Below the pieces are notes generated by a model that saw only the letters and a list, made by a program, of their open reading frames with translations, was not told where the DNA came from and ran no database searches. Positions 18,083 to 28,128 of a DNA stretch of 64,000 nucleotides are shown one piece after another. The position numbers were made by a program, and so were the translations under genes. The stretch's first letter is position 1. Each line of letters begins with the position of its first letter. This stretch comes from Lachnoclostridium sp. (GTDB taxonomy: Bacteria; Bacillota; Clostridia; Lachnospirales; Lachnospiraceae), in assembly GCA_021770065.1 (NCBI GenBank), contig JAETRR010000009.1, positions 1 through 64,000 on the forward strand. The letters run 5' to 3'.

Positions 18083-18217
18083 CTACGCTGATAACTTCTT
18101 TCTTCCTTTTAATCTTCTTGCCGCCAACACTTTTCTACCGCCGGCAGTACTCATTCTGGCTCTGAATCCGTGAACTCTTGCTCTGGATTTCTTCTTCGGC
18201 TGAAATGTCATTTTCAT
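18083..18217 (-). CDS. rpmH: 50S ribosomal protein L34
   Basis: 44 residues, too short for usual ORF cut-offs. Reads [18 protein letters not shown], then [17 protein letters not shown] and ends KGRKKLSA, the full conserved L34. AAGAGGAGGTG gives a strong ribosome site about 9 bases upstream. First gene of the minus-strand rpmH-rnpA-yidD-yidC-jag run next to the origin. Confidence 0.97.
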   Translation of the reverse strand: MKMTFQPKKKSRARVHGFRARMSTAGGRKVLAARRLKGRKKLSA

Positions 18218-18255
18218 CTCTCAAAACACCTCCTCTTCTAAAAAGCATTATCTCA

Positions 18256-18284
18256 ATTATATTCGGAAAAGCCCGTAAAGTCAA
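18256..18284 (-). promoter_or_regulatory. rpmH promoter
   Basis: On the minus strand TTGACT and TATAAT are exactly 17 bases apart, about 40 bases upstream of the rpmH start. The -35 lies within a small inverted repeat (CCGTAAA/TTTACGG). Confidence 0.75.
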
Positions 18285-18346
18285 GCAATTTACGGCCTTT
18301 TTTCATTTTCCGGTTTTATAACCCTATGTTGTTATAAGAAAATGAT

Positions 18347-18450
18347 TTATCCACAATATGTGGATAAATTGTGGATAATATGTGGAAAAACGGATTTTTT
18401 TAATTTTTCTTGATTAAAAAAATGATTTGTTATATTATTGAATATAGGGT
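18347..18450. other. oriC part 1: DnaA-box cluster and AT-rich stretch
   Basis: Exact DnaA boxes: TTATCCACA at 18347-18355 and its complement TGTGGATAA at 18359-18367 and 18370-18378. A near match, TGTGGAAAA, is at 18381-18389. A very AT-rich segment (about 18390-18450) follows, a candidate unwinding element, then dnaA. This is the usual Firmicutes layout of boxes in front of dnaA. Confidence 0.85.
18410..18438 (+). promoter_or_regulatory. Candidate dnaA promoter
   Basis: TTGATT (18410-18415) and TATTAT (18433-18438) are 17 bases apart, about 50 bases before the dnaA start and directly behind the DnaA boxes, so DnaA could repress its own gene. Confidence 0.5.
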
Positions 18451-18490
18451 ATCATGCTTTTTTTACAGTTATATTGAGGAGAACAATAAC

Positions 18491-19864
18491 ATGAACTTGA
18501 TTTTAGATAAATGGAATGACATTCTGGAGCATATTCGGAAGGAACATGAACTTTCAGATGTATCCTTTGAAACATGGCTTCTTCCCTTAAAGATACATAG
18601 TATTGAGGAACATACTATACGGATTATCGTCCCTGTAGATCAGATGGTTACTTATTTGAATTCCAAATTCAGAATACCTATCTATGTAGCCATTGCAGAA
18701 TACACAGGAGAAAAGTATGAGATTGAATTTATCACAAAAGAAGAAGCAGATGCATTAGACCATAACAAAAAGAAAGCGTCTTTTGTCTCTCCTTCAGCCC
18801 ATAAACAAACGCCTGTGAATGTTATTTCCGAACATTCCAATATCAATACAAAATATACCTTTGATACTTTTGTAGTAGGCAATAACAACAAGTTCGCCCA
18901 TGCTGCTTCCCTTGCGGTAGCCGAAACACCTGGAATTGTATACAATCCTCTCTTCCTCCACGGAGGTGTAGGACTTGGAAAAACCCATCTGATGCATGCT
19001 ATCGCAAACCATATATTAAGCATCAACCCGGATATGAAGGTTCTCTATGTAACCAGTGAGTATTTCACCAACGAGCTGATCGAAACCCTTCGTGCCGGCG
19101 ATCCAACCGGTATGACGAAATTCCGTGAAAAATACCGGAATATTGACGTTCTTCTGATTGATGATGTGCAGTTTATTATTGGAAAAGAAAGTACACAGGA
19201 AGAATTTTTCCACACCTTTAATTCCCTTCACAATGTAAATAAACAGATCATCATCTCCAGTGATCGTCCTCCAAAAGATATTGAAACCCTGGAAGAACGT
19301 CTCAGAACACGCTTTGAATGCGGTCTGATTGCCGATATCTCTTCACCGGATTTTGAGACGCGTATGGCGATTCTCCGAAAGAAAGAGGAACTGGAAGGAC
19401 ATCAGATAGATGACGCCATCATTACCTATATAGCTACCAATGTAAAATCAAATATCCGTGAGCTGGAAGGAGCTTTTAACCGTCTGATCGCCCTGTCTAC
19501 CCTGGAAAAACGCCCCATTGATATGCCTCTTGCCGAAGAAGCAATTAAGGATATCATTTCCCCGGGCCAAAGCCGCAAAGTCACACCGGAACTCATCATT
19601 GACATTGTTGCGGAACATTTTCATGTAAAACCGGAAGATATTAAAGGGAAAAAACGGACGGCAGATATTGTCTATCCCAGGCAGATCGCTATGTATCTCT
19701 GCCAGGATCACGGAACCTCATTCAAGCGGATCGGAGAACTTCTTGGGGGAAGAGATCACACAACTGTAATGCATGGGGTTGAAAAAATTTCCAATGAATT
19801 AAATATCAACGATACAACCGCCCGGCTTATTGAAACCATACGGAAAAAAATTTATCCTAATTAA
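18491..19864 (+). CDS. dnaA: Chromosomal replication initiator DnaA
   Basis: 457 residues. Domain I at about 1-85 (MNLILDKWNDILEHIRK, SFETWLLPLKI), then a variable linker. The AAA+ domain has Walker A GGVGLGKTHLMHA and Walker B VLLIDDVQFI. The C-terminal DNA-binding domain shows the signature LGGRDHTTVMHG, which reads DnaA boxes. The start at 18491 is preceded by GAGGAG; the open frame further upstream lies in the AT-rich origin and is not coding. Confidence 0.97.
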   Translation: MNLILDKWNDILEHIRKEHELSDVSFETWLLPLKIHSIEEHTIRIIVPVDQMVTYLNSKFRIPIYVAIAEYTGEKYEIEFITKEEADALDHNKKKASFVSPSAHKQTPVNVISEHSNINTKYTFDTFVVGNNNKFAHAASLAVAETPGIVYNPLFLHGGVGLGKTHLMHAIANHILSINPDMKVLYVTSEYFTNELIETLRAGDPTGMTKFREKYRNIDVLLIDDVQFIIGKESTQEEFFHTFNSLHNVNKQIIISSDRPPKDIETLEERLRTRFECGLIADISSPDFETRMAILRKKEELEGHQIDDAIITYIATNVKSNIRELEGAFNRLIALSTLEKRPIDMPLAEEAIKDIISPGQSRKVTPELIIDIVAEHFHVKPEDIKGKKRTADIVYPRQIAMYLCQDHGTSFKRIGELLGGRDHTTVMHGVEKISNELNINDTTARLIETIRKKIYPN

Positions 19865-20106
19865 TTAGTTATCCCATTACTCCATGGATAACTGTTGGAT
19901 AAGCAGTGGAAAACTTTTTATAATTAAAATCCTGTGTATAACCTGTCCTGTTTTCCACCGGATTTCAGAAGGTTTTCACATACTTATCCTTGAAAAAAAT
20001 ACTCCTGTTTCAAGGCTTAACACTGGTTTTCAACATATTCACAGCCCCTACTAAGAATACTACGGATTATTTTATTTATATATATATGAAAGGAGTTTTC
20101 CACATC
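19865..20106. other. oriC part 2: dnaA-dnaN intergenic region
   Basis: The 242-base gap contains no gene. It has several degenerate DnaA-box-like words (TTATCCCAT, ATGGATAAC, TTGGATAAG, TTTTCACAT, TTATCCTTG) and an AT-rich end before dnaN. In Bacillus the origin is bipartite around dnaA, so this may be the second half. No exact box is present. Confidence 0.55.
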
Positions 20107-21219
20107 ATGAAAATCGTCTGCAATAAAACGGATCTGCTGAAAGGCGTAAATATTGTCTTAAAAGCTGTTCCTTCAAAAACGACAATGTCTATTCTGGAAT
20201 GTATTTTAATTGATGCCTCTACCCAGAAAATCAAACTGACCGGCAATGATATGGAACTTGGCATAGAAACAATCATTGAGGGAGATGTACTGGAAAAAGG
20301 CATTGTGGCTATTGATGCCAAAATATTCTCTGAGATTGTAAGAAAACTTCCTGATAATTATGTGGCAATTGAGACAGACTCTGACTTCCAGACAAAAATT
20401 ACCTGTGAGAAAGCAAAGTTTCATATTTTAGGAAAGCCGGGAGATGATTTTTCCTACCTGCCTTATATTGAAAAGGAGGATTATATCAGTATTTCTCAGT
20501 TCAGCCTGAAAGAAATTATCAAACAGACTATTTTTTCTATCTCAGACAATGAAAATAATAAGATGATGACAGGCGAGCTCTTTGAACTTAAGGATCAGAA
20601 TCTGAAGGTTGTTTCCCTGGACGGACACAGGGTTTCTATCCGCAATCTGGAGCTTAAGGAAAGCTGCGAACCGAAAAAGGTGATTGTACCGGGAAAGACT
20701 CTTATGGAGATAAGCAAGATTCTTTCCGGAGAGATGGATTCCTATGTCAATATATTCTTTACAAAGAACCATATTGTATTTGAATTTGACGAGACAACGG
20801 TTGTCTCCCGGCTGATTGAAGGAGAATATTTCCGTATTGAACAAATGCTTTCCAACGATTATGAGACAAAAGTTGAAGTGAACAAAAGAGAATTTTTAAA
20901 TTGTATTGATCGTGCTACCCTCCTTATCAAAGAGGGGGATAAGAAACCGATTATTATTCAGATCGATGAAGGAGAAATGCATCTTAAGATTACTTCCGGG
21001 CTGGGTTCCATGAATGAAGAAATTGTTATTGAGAAAGAGGGAAAGGATATTCTCATTGGATTTAATCCCAAGTTTTTGATCGATGCTCTCCGGGTTATTG
21101 ACGATGAGATAATTACTCTGTATATGGTCAATCCGAAAGCTCCCTGCTTCATCCGGAATGAAGATCAGTCTTATATTTATCTGATTCTGCCGGTGAATTT
21201 TAACAGCGCAGTCAATTAA
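20107..21219 (+). CDS. dnaN: DNA polymerase III sliding clamp (beta subunit)
   Basis: 370 residues, three clamp folds. MKIVCNKTDLLKGVNIV opens the first domain, GLHILGD-type motifs appear as LSGEMDSYVNIFFTKN, and the C-terminus LILPVN has the usual end. The ATG at 20107 has AAAGGAG upstream; the longer frame from 19990 runs through the origin spacer. Confidence 0.95.
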   Translation: MKIVCNKTDLLKGVNIVLKAVPSKTTMSILECILIDASTQKIKLTGNDMELGIETIIEGDVLEKGIVAIDAKIFSEIVRKLPDNYVAIETDSDFQTKITCEKAKFHILGKPGDDFSYLPYIEKEDYISISQFSLKEIIKQTIFSISDNENNKMMTGELFELKDQNLKVVSLDGHRVSIRNLELKESCEPKKVIVPGKTLMEISKILSGEMDSYVNIFFTKNHIVFEFDETTVVSRLIEGEYFRIEQMLSNDYETKVEVNKREFLNCIDRATLLIKEGDKKPIIIQIDEGEMHLKITSGLGSMNEEIVIEKEGKDILIGFNPKFLIDALRVIDDEIITLYMVNPKAPCFIRNEDQSYIYLILPVNFNSAVN

Positions 21220-21234
21220 GGGACAGGTGAAGTT

Positions 21235-21441
21235 ATGAAAGAGATAAAGATTCGGGATGATTTTATCAAACTGGGGCAGGCACTTAAACTGGCCGGCCTG
21301 GTAGATTCCGGTGTGGATGCAAAGTATGTGATACAGGAAGGACATGTAAAGGTTAATGGAGAGACAGAGTATCAGAGGGGAAAGAAGCTCCATCCCGGCG
21401 ATGTGTTCTCTTATCATGGGCAGGATGTCAGAGTATCATGA
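21235..21441 (+). CDS. yaaA: S4-domain RNA-binding protein (YaaA/RlbA type)
   Basis: 68 residues, a single S4 domain: FIKLGQALKLAGLVDSG, then VIQEGHVKVNGETE and RGKKLHPGD. In Firmicutes this gene lies between dnaN and recF. Overlaps recF by 4 bases. Probably binds rRNA or tRNA; precise job unproven. Confidence 0.88.
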   Translation: MKEIKIRDDFIKLGQALKLAGLVDSGVDAKYVIQEGHVKVNGETEYQRGKKLHPGDVFSYHGQDVRVS

Positions 21442-22523
21442 TTGTAAAATCCATAGAGCTGAAAAATTTTCGGAATTACCGGGAATTAAAGCTGGAATTT
21501 GATGAAAATACGAATATCTTCTATGGGGACAATGCCCAGGGGAAAACCAATATTCTGGAGGCTGTCTATTTAAGCGGGACAACAAAGTCACATAAGGGAA
21601 GCCGGGATCGGGATATGATCTTCTTCGGAGAAGAAGAGGGACATCTGCGTACTTTAGTGAAAAAAGGAGAGATGGACTATCGTATTGATATTCATTTAAA
21701 AAAGAACAGGACAAAAGGAATTGCAGTCAATGGCGTTCCAATCAAAAAGGCGGGAGAGCTTTTTGGGATTGCTAATTTTGTATTTTTTTCCCCGGAGGAT
21801 TTGAGTATTATCAAACAGGGACCGGGAGAGAGAAGAAGATTTCTTGATATGGAGCTGTGCCAGCTTGACAGAGTCTATCTTTATAATCTGGCCAATTATA
21901 ACAGAGTAGTTGTTCAGAGAAATAAGCTGTTAAAGGATCTGGCATACCGCAGTGATCTGGAAGAAACTCTGGATATATGGGATATGCAGCTGGCGGAGTA
22001 TGGAAAAAAAATCATTGAGGGAAGAGATATTTTTATCCGGCGGTTAGGAGAGATTATTTCCGGAATTCACAAAAATCTGTCCGGCGGAAAGGAAGATCTT
22101 CAGATTTCTTATGAGAAAAATGCAGAAAAAGCAGATCTCTATGATACTATACGAAGAAACAGGGATAGGGACAGAAAAATGAAGACTTCCACGGTGGGGC
22201 CTCATCGGGATGATCTGAAGTTTGTAATAGATTCTGTTGATATTCGGAAATTCGGTTCCCAGGGCCAGCAGAGGACGGCCGCACTTTCCCTTAAATTATC
22301 GGAAATTGAACTGGTAGAAAAGATGATACATGATACTCCGGTATTATTATTGGATGATGTATTGTCTGAACTGGATCATAACAGGCAAAACTATTTATTG
22401 AACAGTATTCACAATATTCAGACTATGATTACCTGTACGGGTCTGGATGAGTTTGTGAATCACAGATTCTCTGTTAACAAGATCTTTCGGGTAACAGAAG
22501 GATCTGTACAGAATGAGAATTAA
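21438..22523 (+). CDS. recF: DNA replication and repair protein RecF
   Basis: 361 residues, SMC-like ATPase of the RecFOR pathway. Walker A GDNAQGKTNILEA near residue 31, the ABC-like signature GSQGQQRTAALSLKLSE and Walker B VLLLDDVLSELD at about 298-309. Starts in an ATGA overlap with yaaA. Confidence 0.96.
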   Translation: MIVKSIELKNFRNYRELKLEFDENTNIFYGDNAQGKTNILEAVYLSGTTKSHKGSRDRDMIFFGEEEGHLRTLVKKGEMDYRIDIHLKKNRTKGIAVNGVPIKKAGELFGIANFVFFSPEDLSIIKQGPGERRRFLDMELCQLDRVYLYNLANYNRVVVQRNKLLKDLAYRSDLEETLDIWDMQLAEYGKKIIEGRDIFIRRLGEIISGIHKNLSGGKEDLQISYEKNAEKADLYDTIRRNRDRDRKMKTSTVGPHRDDLKFVIDSVDIRKFGSQGQQRTAALSLKLSEIELVEKMIHDTPVLLLDDVLSELDHNRQNYLLNSIHNIQTMITCTGLDEFVNHRFSVNKIFRVTEGSVQNEN

Positions 22524-22562
22524 GAAGGTAAAGCAGCTGTTGCTGCAAAGCTGGAAACTTTG

Positions 22563-24505
<1,943 letters not shown>

Positions 24506-24538
24506 AATTCTGCAAAACTGGAATATAAGGAGAATAGA

Positions 24539-27061
24539 ATGGAAGATAATATCTTTGATAAGGTCCACGAGGTCGATTTAAAAAAGACCATGGAAGATTC
24601 TTATATTGATTATGCCATGAGTGTAATTGCGGCCCGGGCCCTTCCGGATGTAAGGGACGGCTTAAAGCCGGTACAGCGCAGGGTTCTCTATTCTATGATT
24701 GAGCTGAATAACGGTCCGGATAAGCCGCATCGTAAATGCGCCCGTATCGTCGGCGATACCATGGGTAAATATCATCCCCACGGCGACAGCTCTATCTATG
24801 GAGCTCTGGTGAATATGGCTCAGGAGTGGTCCACCCGATATCCTCTGGTAGACGGACACGGAAATTTTGGATCCGTAGACGGCGACGGTGCAGCTGCCAT
24901 GCGTTATACAGAAGCCCGTTTAAGTAAGATTTCCATGGAAATGCTGGCAGATATCAATAAAGATACGGTAGACTTTGTTCCCAACTTTGATGAGACAGAG
25001 AAGGAGCCTTCCGTACTTCCCTCCAGATATCCGAATCTTTTGGTAAACGGAACCACCGGCATTGCCGTGGGAATGGCTACCAATATTCCCCCTCATAATC
25101 TGAGGGAAGTTATCGCGGCGGTAGTAAAGCTGATTGATAACCGCGTTTTGGAAGACAGAGATACAGAAATTGAAGAAATTCTGAAGATTATCAAAGGACC
25201 GGATTTTCCCACAGGTGCGGAGATTCTGGGAACAAGAGGCATTGAGGAAGCTTACAGAACCGGCCGGGGCAAGATCCGTGTACGTGCCGTGACGAATATC
25301 GAATCTATGCCGAACGGAAAGAACCGTATTATAGTCACAGAACTTCCCTATATGGTAAATAAGGCCCGTCTGATCGAAAAAATCGCAGATCTGGTAAAGG
25401 AAAAGCGGATAGAAGGCATTACCTACATCGGTGATGAATCCAGCCGGGAGGGGATGCGGATCAACATAGAGCTTAAAAAGGATGCCAATGCCAACGTCAT
25501 CCTTAATCAGCTATACAAGCATACTCAGCTACAGGATACTTTCGGTGTCAATATGCTGTCCCTGGTAAATAACCAGCCTAAGACCTTAAACCTTCTGGAT
25601 ATGCTGAAGTATTATCTTCTTCACCAGGAAGATGTAGTTACAAGAAGGACAAAATACGAGCTGAATAAGGCAGAGGAACGGGCCCATATTTTAAAGGGTC
25701 TGTTGATTGCCCTGGATCACATTGACGAAGTAATCAAGATTATCCGCAGTTCCCGATCCACACAGATCGCAAAGGAAGGTTTGATGGAACGGTTTGACCT
25801 TGATGACGTACAGGCCCAGGCCATTGTGGATATGCGTCTGAGGGCTCTCACCGGACTGGAACGGGAGAAGCTTGAGGCGGAATATCAAAGCCTTATGGAG
25901 CAGATAGAGTACTTAAAGGGAATTCTGGCAGATGAGAAGAAGCTTCTCGGCGTTATCAGGGAGGAAATTCTCATTATTTCTGAAAAATTCGGGGATGAGA
26001 GGAGAACTCATATCGGCTACGATGAATTTGATTTGTCCATGGAAGACTTGATTCCTCAGGAGGATGTTGTGATTACCATGACAAATCTGGGATATATCAA
26101 GCGGATGACCACGGATAATTTCAAGAGCCAGAACCGCGGCGGCAAAGGCATCAAGGGAATGCAGACCATCAACGAGGATTACATTGAGGATCTGATGATG
26201 ACTACTACTCATCATTATCTGATGTTCTTTACCAATACCGGAAAAGTATACCGCTTAAAAGCTTACGAGATACCGGAAGCCGGCAGAACTTCAAGAGGGA
26301 CGGCGATTATTAATCTGCTGCAGCTTCAGCCGGAAGAAAAAATTACGGCAGTAATTCCCATTAAGGATTACCAGGAAGGAAAATATCTCTTTATGGCTAC
26401 CAGAAACGGCCTGGTAAAGAAAACCTCCATTCAGGATTATGCAAATGTGAGGAAAACGGGTCTTCTGGCCATCAATCTCCGGGATGGGGATGAGCTGATA
26501 GAAGTAAAATATACCGATAATGAACAGGATGTGCTTCTCATCACCAAGTTCGGCATGTGTATCCGCTTCCACGAGACGGATGTAAGGCCTACAGGCCGTA
26601 CATCCATGGGTGTAATTGGCATGAATCTCACGGATCAGGATGAAGTAGTTGCCATGCAGGTACACACCCAGGGCGAATATCTCCTTGTTGTATCGGAAAA
26701 CGGCCTCGGCAAGCGGACGCGCATGGAGGAATTCAATGCTCAGAACCGCGGCGGCAAGGGTATTAAGTGCTATAAGATTACGGAAAAGACAGGCAATGTC
26801 ATCGGCGCCAAGGCAGTGAATGAGGAAAATGAAGTAATGCTCATTACCACTGAAGGAATTATTATCCGTATTCCCTGTAACGGAATTTCCATTGTAGGAA
26901 GAATCGCTTCCGGCGTGAAGCTGATGAATGTGGATTCCGAAAATGTAGTAGTGGCAGGCATCGCAAAGGTGCGGGGACAGGATGATTCCGGGGAGGAAGA
27001 TCCGGATACGGAGGAAAATGAAGCCGATCAGGAAACAGAAGCTCTTGAAGAAAATGAATAG
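24539..27061 (+). CDS. gyrA: DNA gyrase subunit A
   Basis: 840 residues. The catalytic tyrosine lies in [11 protein letters not shown] (near residue 122); the quinolone-determining region [16 protein letters not shown] carries the usual serine and a tyrosine. The C-terminal beta-pinwheel has the GyrA box as QNRGGKG ([14 protein letters not shown]), with related repeats after it. Ends in a very acidic tail of about 25 residues ([20 protein letters not shown]). Confidence 0.97.
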   Translation: MEDNIFDKVHEVDLKKTMEDSYIDYAMSVIAARALPDVRDGLKPVQRRVLYSMIELNNGPDKPHRKCARIVGDTMGKYHPHGDSSIYGALVNMAQEWSTRYPLVDGHGNFGSVDGDGAAAMRYTEARLSKISMEMLADINKDTVDFVPNFDETEKEPSVLPSRYPNLLVNGTTGIAVGMATNIPPHNLREVIAAVVKLIDNRVLEDRDTEIEEILKIIKGPDFPTGAEILGTRGIEEAYRTGRGKIRVRAVTNIESMPNGKNRIIVTELPYMVNKARLIEKIADLVKEKRIEGITYIGDESSREGMRINIELKKDANANVILNQLYKHTQLQDTFGVNMLSLVNNQPKTLNLLDMLKYYLLHQEDVVTRRTKYELNKAEERAHILKGLLIALDHIDEVIKIIRSSRSTQIAKEGLMERFDLDDVQAQAIVDMRLRALTGLEREKLEAEYQSLMEQIEYLKGILADEKKLLGVIREEILIISEKFGDERRTHIGYDEFDLSMEDLIPQEDVVITMTNLGYIKRMTTDNFKSQNRGGKGIKGMQTINEDYIEDLMMTTTHHYLMFFTNTGKVYRLKAYEIPEAGRTSRGTAIINLLQLQPEEKITAVIPIKDYQEGKYLFMATRNGLVKKTSIQDYANVRKTGLLAINLRDGDELIEVKYTDNEQDVLLITKFGMCIRFHETDVRPTGRTSMGVIGMNLTDQDEVVAMQVHTQGEYLLVVSENGLGKRTRMEEFNAQNRGGKGIKCYKITEKTGNVIGAKAVNEENEVMLITTEGIIIRIPCNGISIVGRIASGVKLMNVDSENVVVAGIAKVRGQDDSGEEDPDTEENEADQETEALEENE

Positions 27062-27111
27062 TCTTATCGAAAATCAATAAAAAAATATTGATACACAGAA
27101 TAAGATGTGAT

Positions 27112-27152
27112 AAGATGCAGTTATCAGTCAAGAATGATAACTGCATCTTTTA
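27112..27152 (+). terminator. Terminator after gyrA
   Basis: GATGCAGTTATCA (27114-27126) pairs perfectly with TGATAACTGCATC (27135-27147), extended by A-T pairs, with an 8-base loop and a TTTT end. It closes the replication gene block. Confidence 0.85.
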
Positions 27153-27155
27153 TGC

Positions 27156-27183
27156 ACAGGCCCGTGCAGAGGAAATGTGCCGC
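27156..27183 (+). repeat. 28-base dispersed repeat, copy 1
   Basis: ACAGGCCCGTGCAGAGGAAA and the next eight bases match 24 of 28 positions with 39721-39748. Both copies lie directly after a terminator and before a new transcription unit. Origin unknown. Confidence 0.45.
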
Positions 27184-27230
27184 TGAAATTCTGAAATCAG
27201 AATTTATGCAGATATAGAAGGAGATATGGT

Positions 27231-27680
27231 ATGAACCGGCTTAATATAACTAAAATTACAAAGTGGATGCTGGATTTTATGTTTTATGCGGGGATCCTGG
27301 TATGCTTGACACTGCCTGTTACCCTTAAATTTTTAGGAGAGTATTTTCCACATTATAAGATTTTTTATTTTCCTATGCTGGTGCTGTTCTTTATTTCCGG
27401 AATATTTGCAATTCTGATTATTCTGGAACTGCGCTGTATCTTCCGGACTGTGCTGAATGAAAACTGTTTTGTAAAGGAAAATGTGCAGAGCTTAAAGAGG
27501 ATGGGAAACTACAGCTTTTGCATTGCGGCAGTAAGCGTATTCCGGCTGTTTATTGTTATTACTCCTGCGACACTGGTAATCATTCTGGTATTTGTTATTG
27601 CAGGGCTATTCAGCAAGGTGCTTTCCAATGTATTTGATCAGGCCGTGACTTATAAGCTGGAGAATGATTTGACTATTTAA
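27231..27680 (+). CDS. DUF2975 membrane protein
   Basis: 149 residues with four predicted membrane helices: about 12-32, 45-67, 95-115 and 118-140. It fits the DUF2975 family, in which the partner is nearly always a small XRE regulator; that gene follows at 27747. Ribosome site GAAGGAG. Role unknown. Confidence 0.75.
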   Translation: MNRLNITKITKWMLDFMFYAGILVCLTLPVTLKFLGEYFPHYKIFYFPMLVLFFISGIFAILIILELRCIFRTVLNENCFVKENVQSLKRMGNYSFCIAAVSVFRLFIVITPATLVIILVFVIAGLFSKVLSNVFDQAVTYKLENDLTI

Positions 27681-27746
27681 AGAAATTATAGAAATATATT
27701 TATAGGTTGATAAAACTTTAAGGCCGTAAGCGGGAAGGAGTAGTAA

Positions 27747-27986
27747 ATGTCAATTATAATAAATCTGGATGTTATGATGGCAAAGAGAAAAATCGGATTG
27801 ACAGAGCTGGCCAGAGAGGTAGATATTACCATGGCAAATTTATCTATCCTGAAAAATAATAAGGCAAAAGCGGTACGTTTTACAACTCTGAATGCCATTT
27901 GTAAAGCCTTGGACTGCCAGCCGGGAGATATACTGGAATATGTGCCGGAGGAGGAAGGAATAAAGATTGACGAGAGAGGAATCTGA
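27747..27986 (+). CDS. Small XRE-type HTH regulator
   Basis: 79 residues, one Cro/C1-type HTH: MAKRKIGLTELAREVDITMANLSILKNNKAKAV, read as helix-turn-helix at about 12-45, then LNAICKALDCQPGDILEY. Similar to Bacillus YozG, which is paired with a DUF2975 protein (YoaS). Ribosome site GGGAAGGAG. Likely regulates its own unit. Confidence 0.85.
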   Translation: MSIIINLDVMMAKRKIGLTELAREVDITMANLSILKNNKAKAVRFTTLNAICKALDCQPGDILEYVPEEEGIKIDERGI

Positions 27987-28034
27987 AAAACCATTAAAAA
28001 TGAATAGATGACAAATGGAATATTTTATACTATA

Positions 28035-28075
28035 ATTATCTTGGATTTTTATATAAAGATCCAAGATAATTTTTA
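28035..28075 (+). terminator. Terminator after the DUF2975/XRE pair
   Basis: ATTATCTTGGAT (28035-28046) pairs with ATCCAAGATAAT (28059-28070), 12 perfect bases and a TTTTTA end. Confidence 0.8.
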
Positions 28076-28128
28076 TTTAAAAATTATCTGATGTAAAAGA
28101 CATCAAAAGTCCTAAGGAGAAAATTGAG

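Noticed and set aside
18410..18490. Upstream extension of dnaA
   Set aside because: Lies in the AT-rich origin and promoter; the conserved N-terminus begins at 18491.
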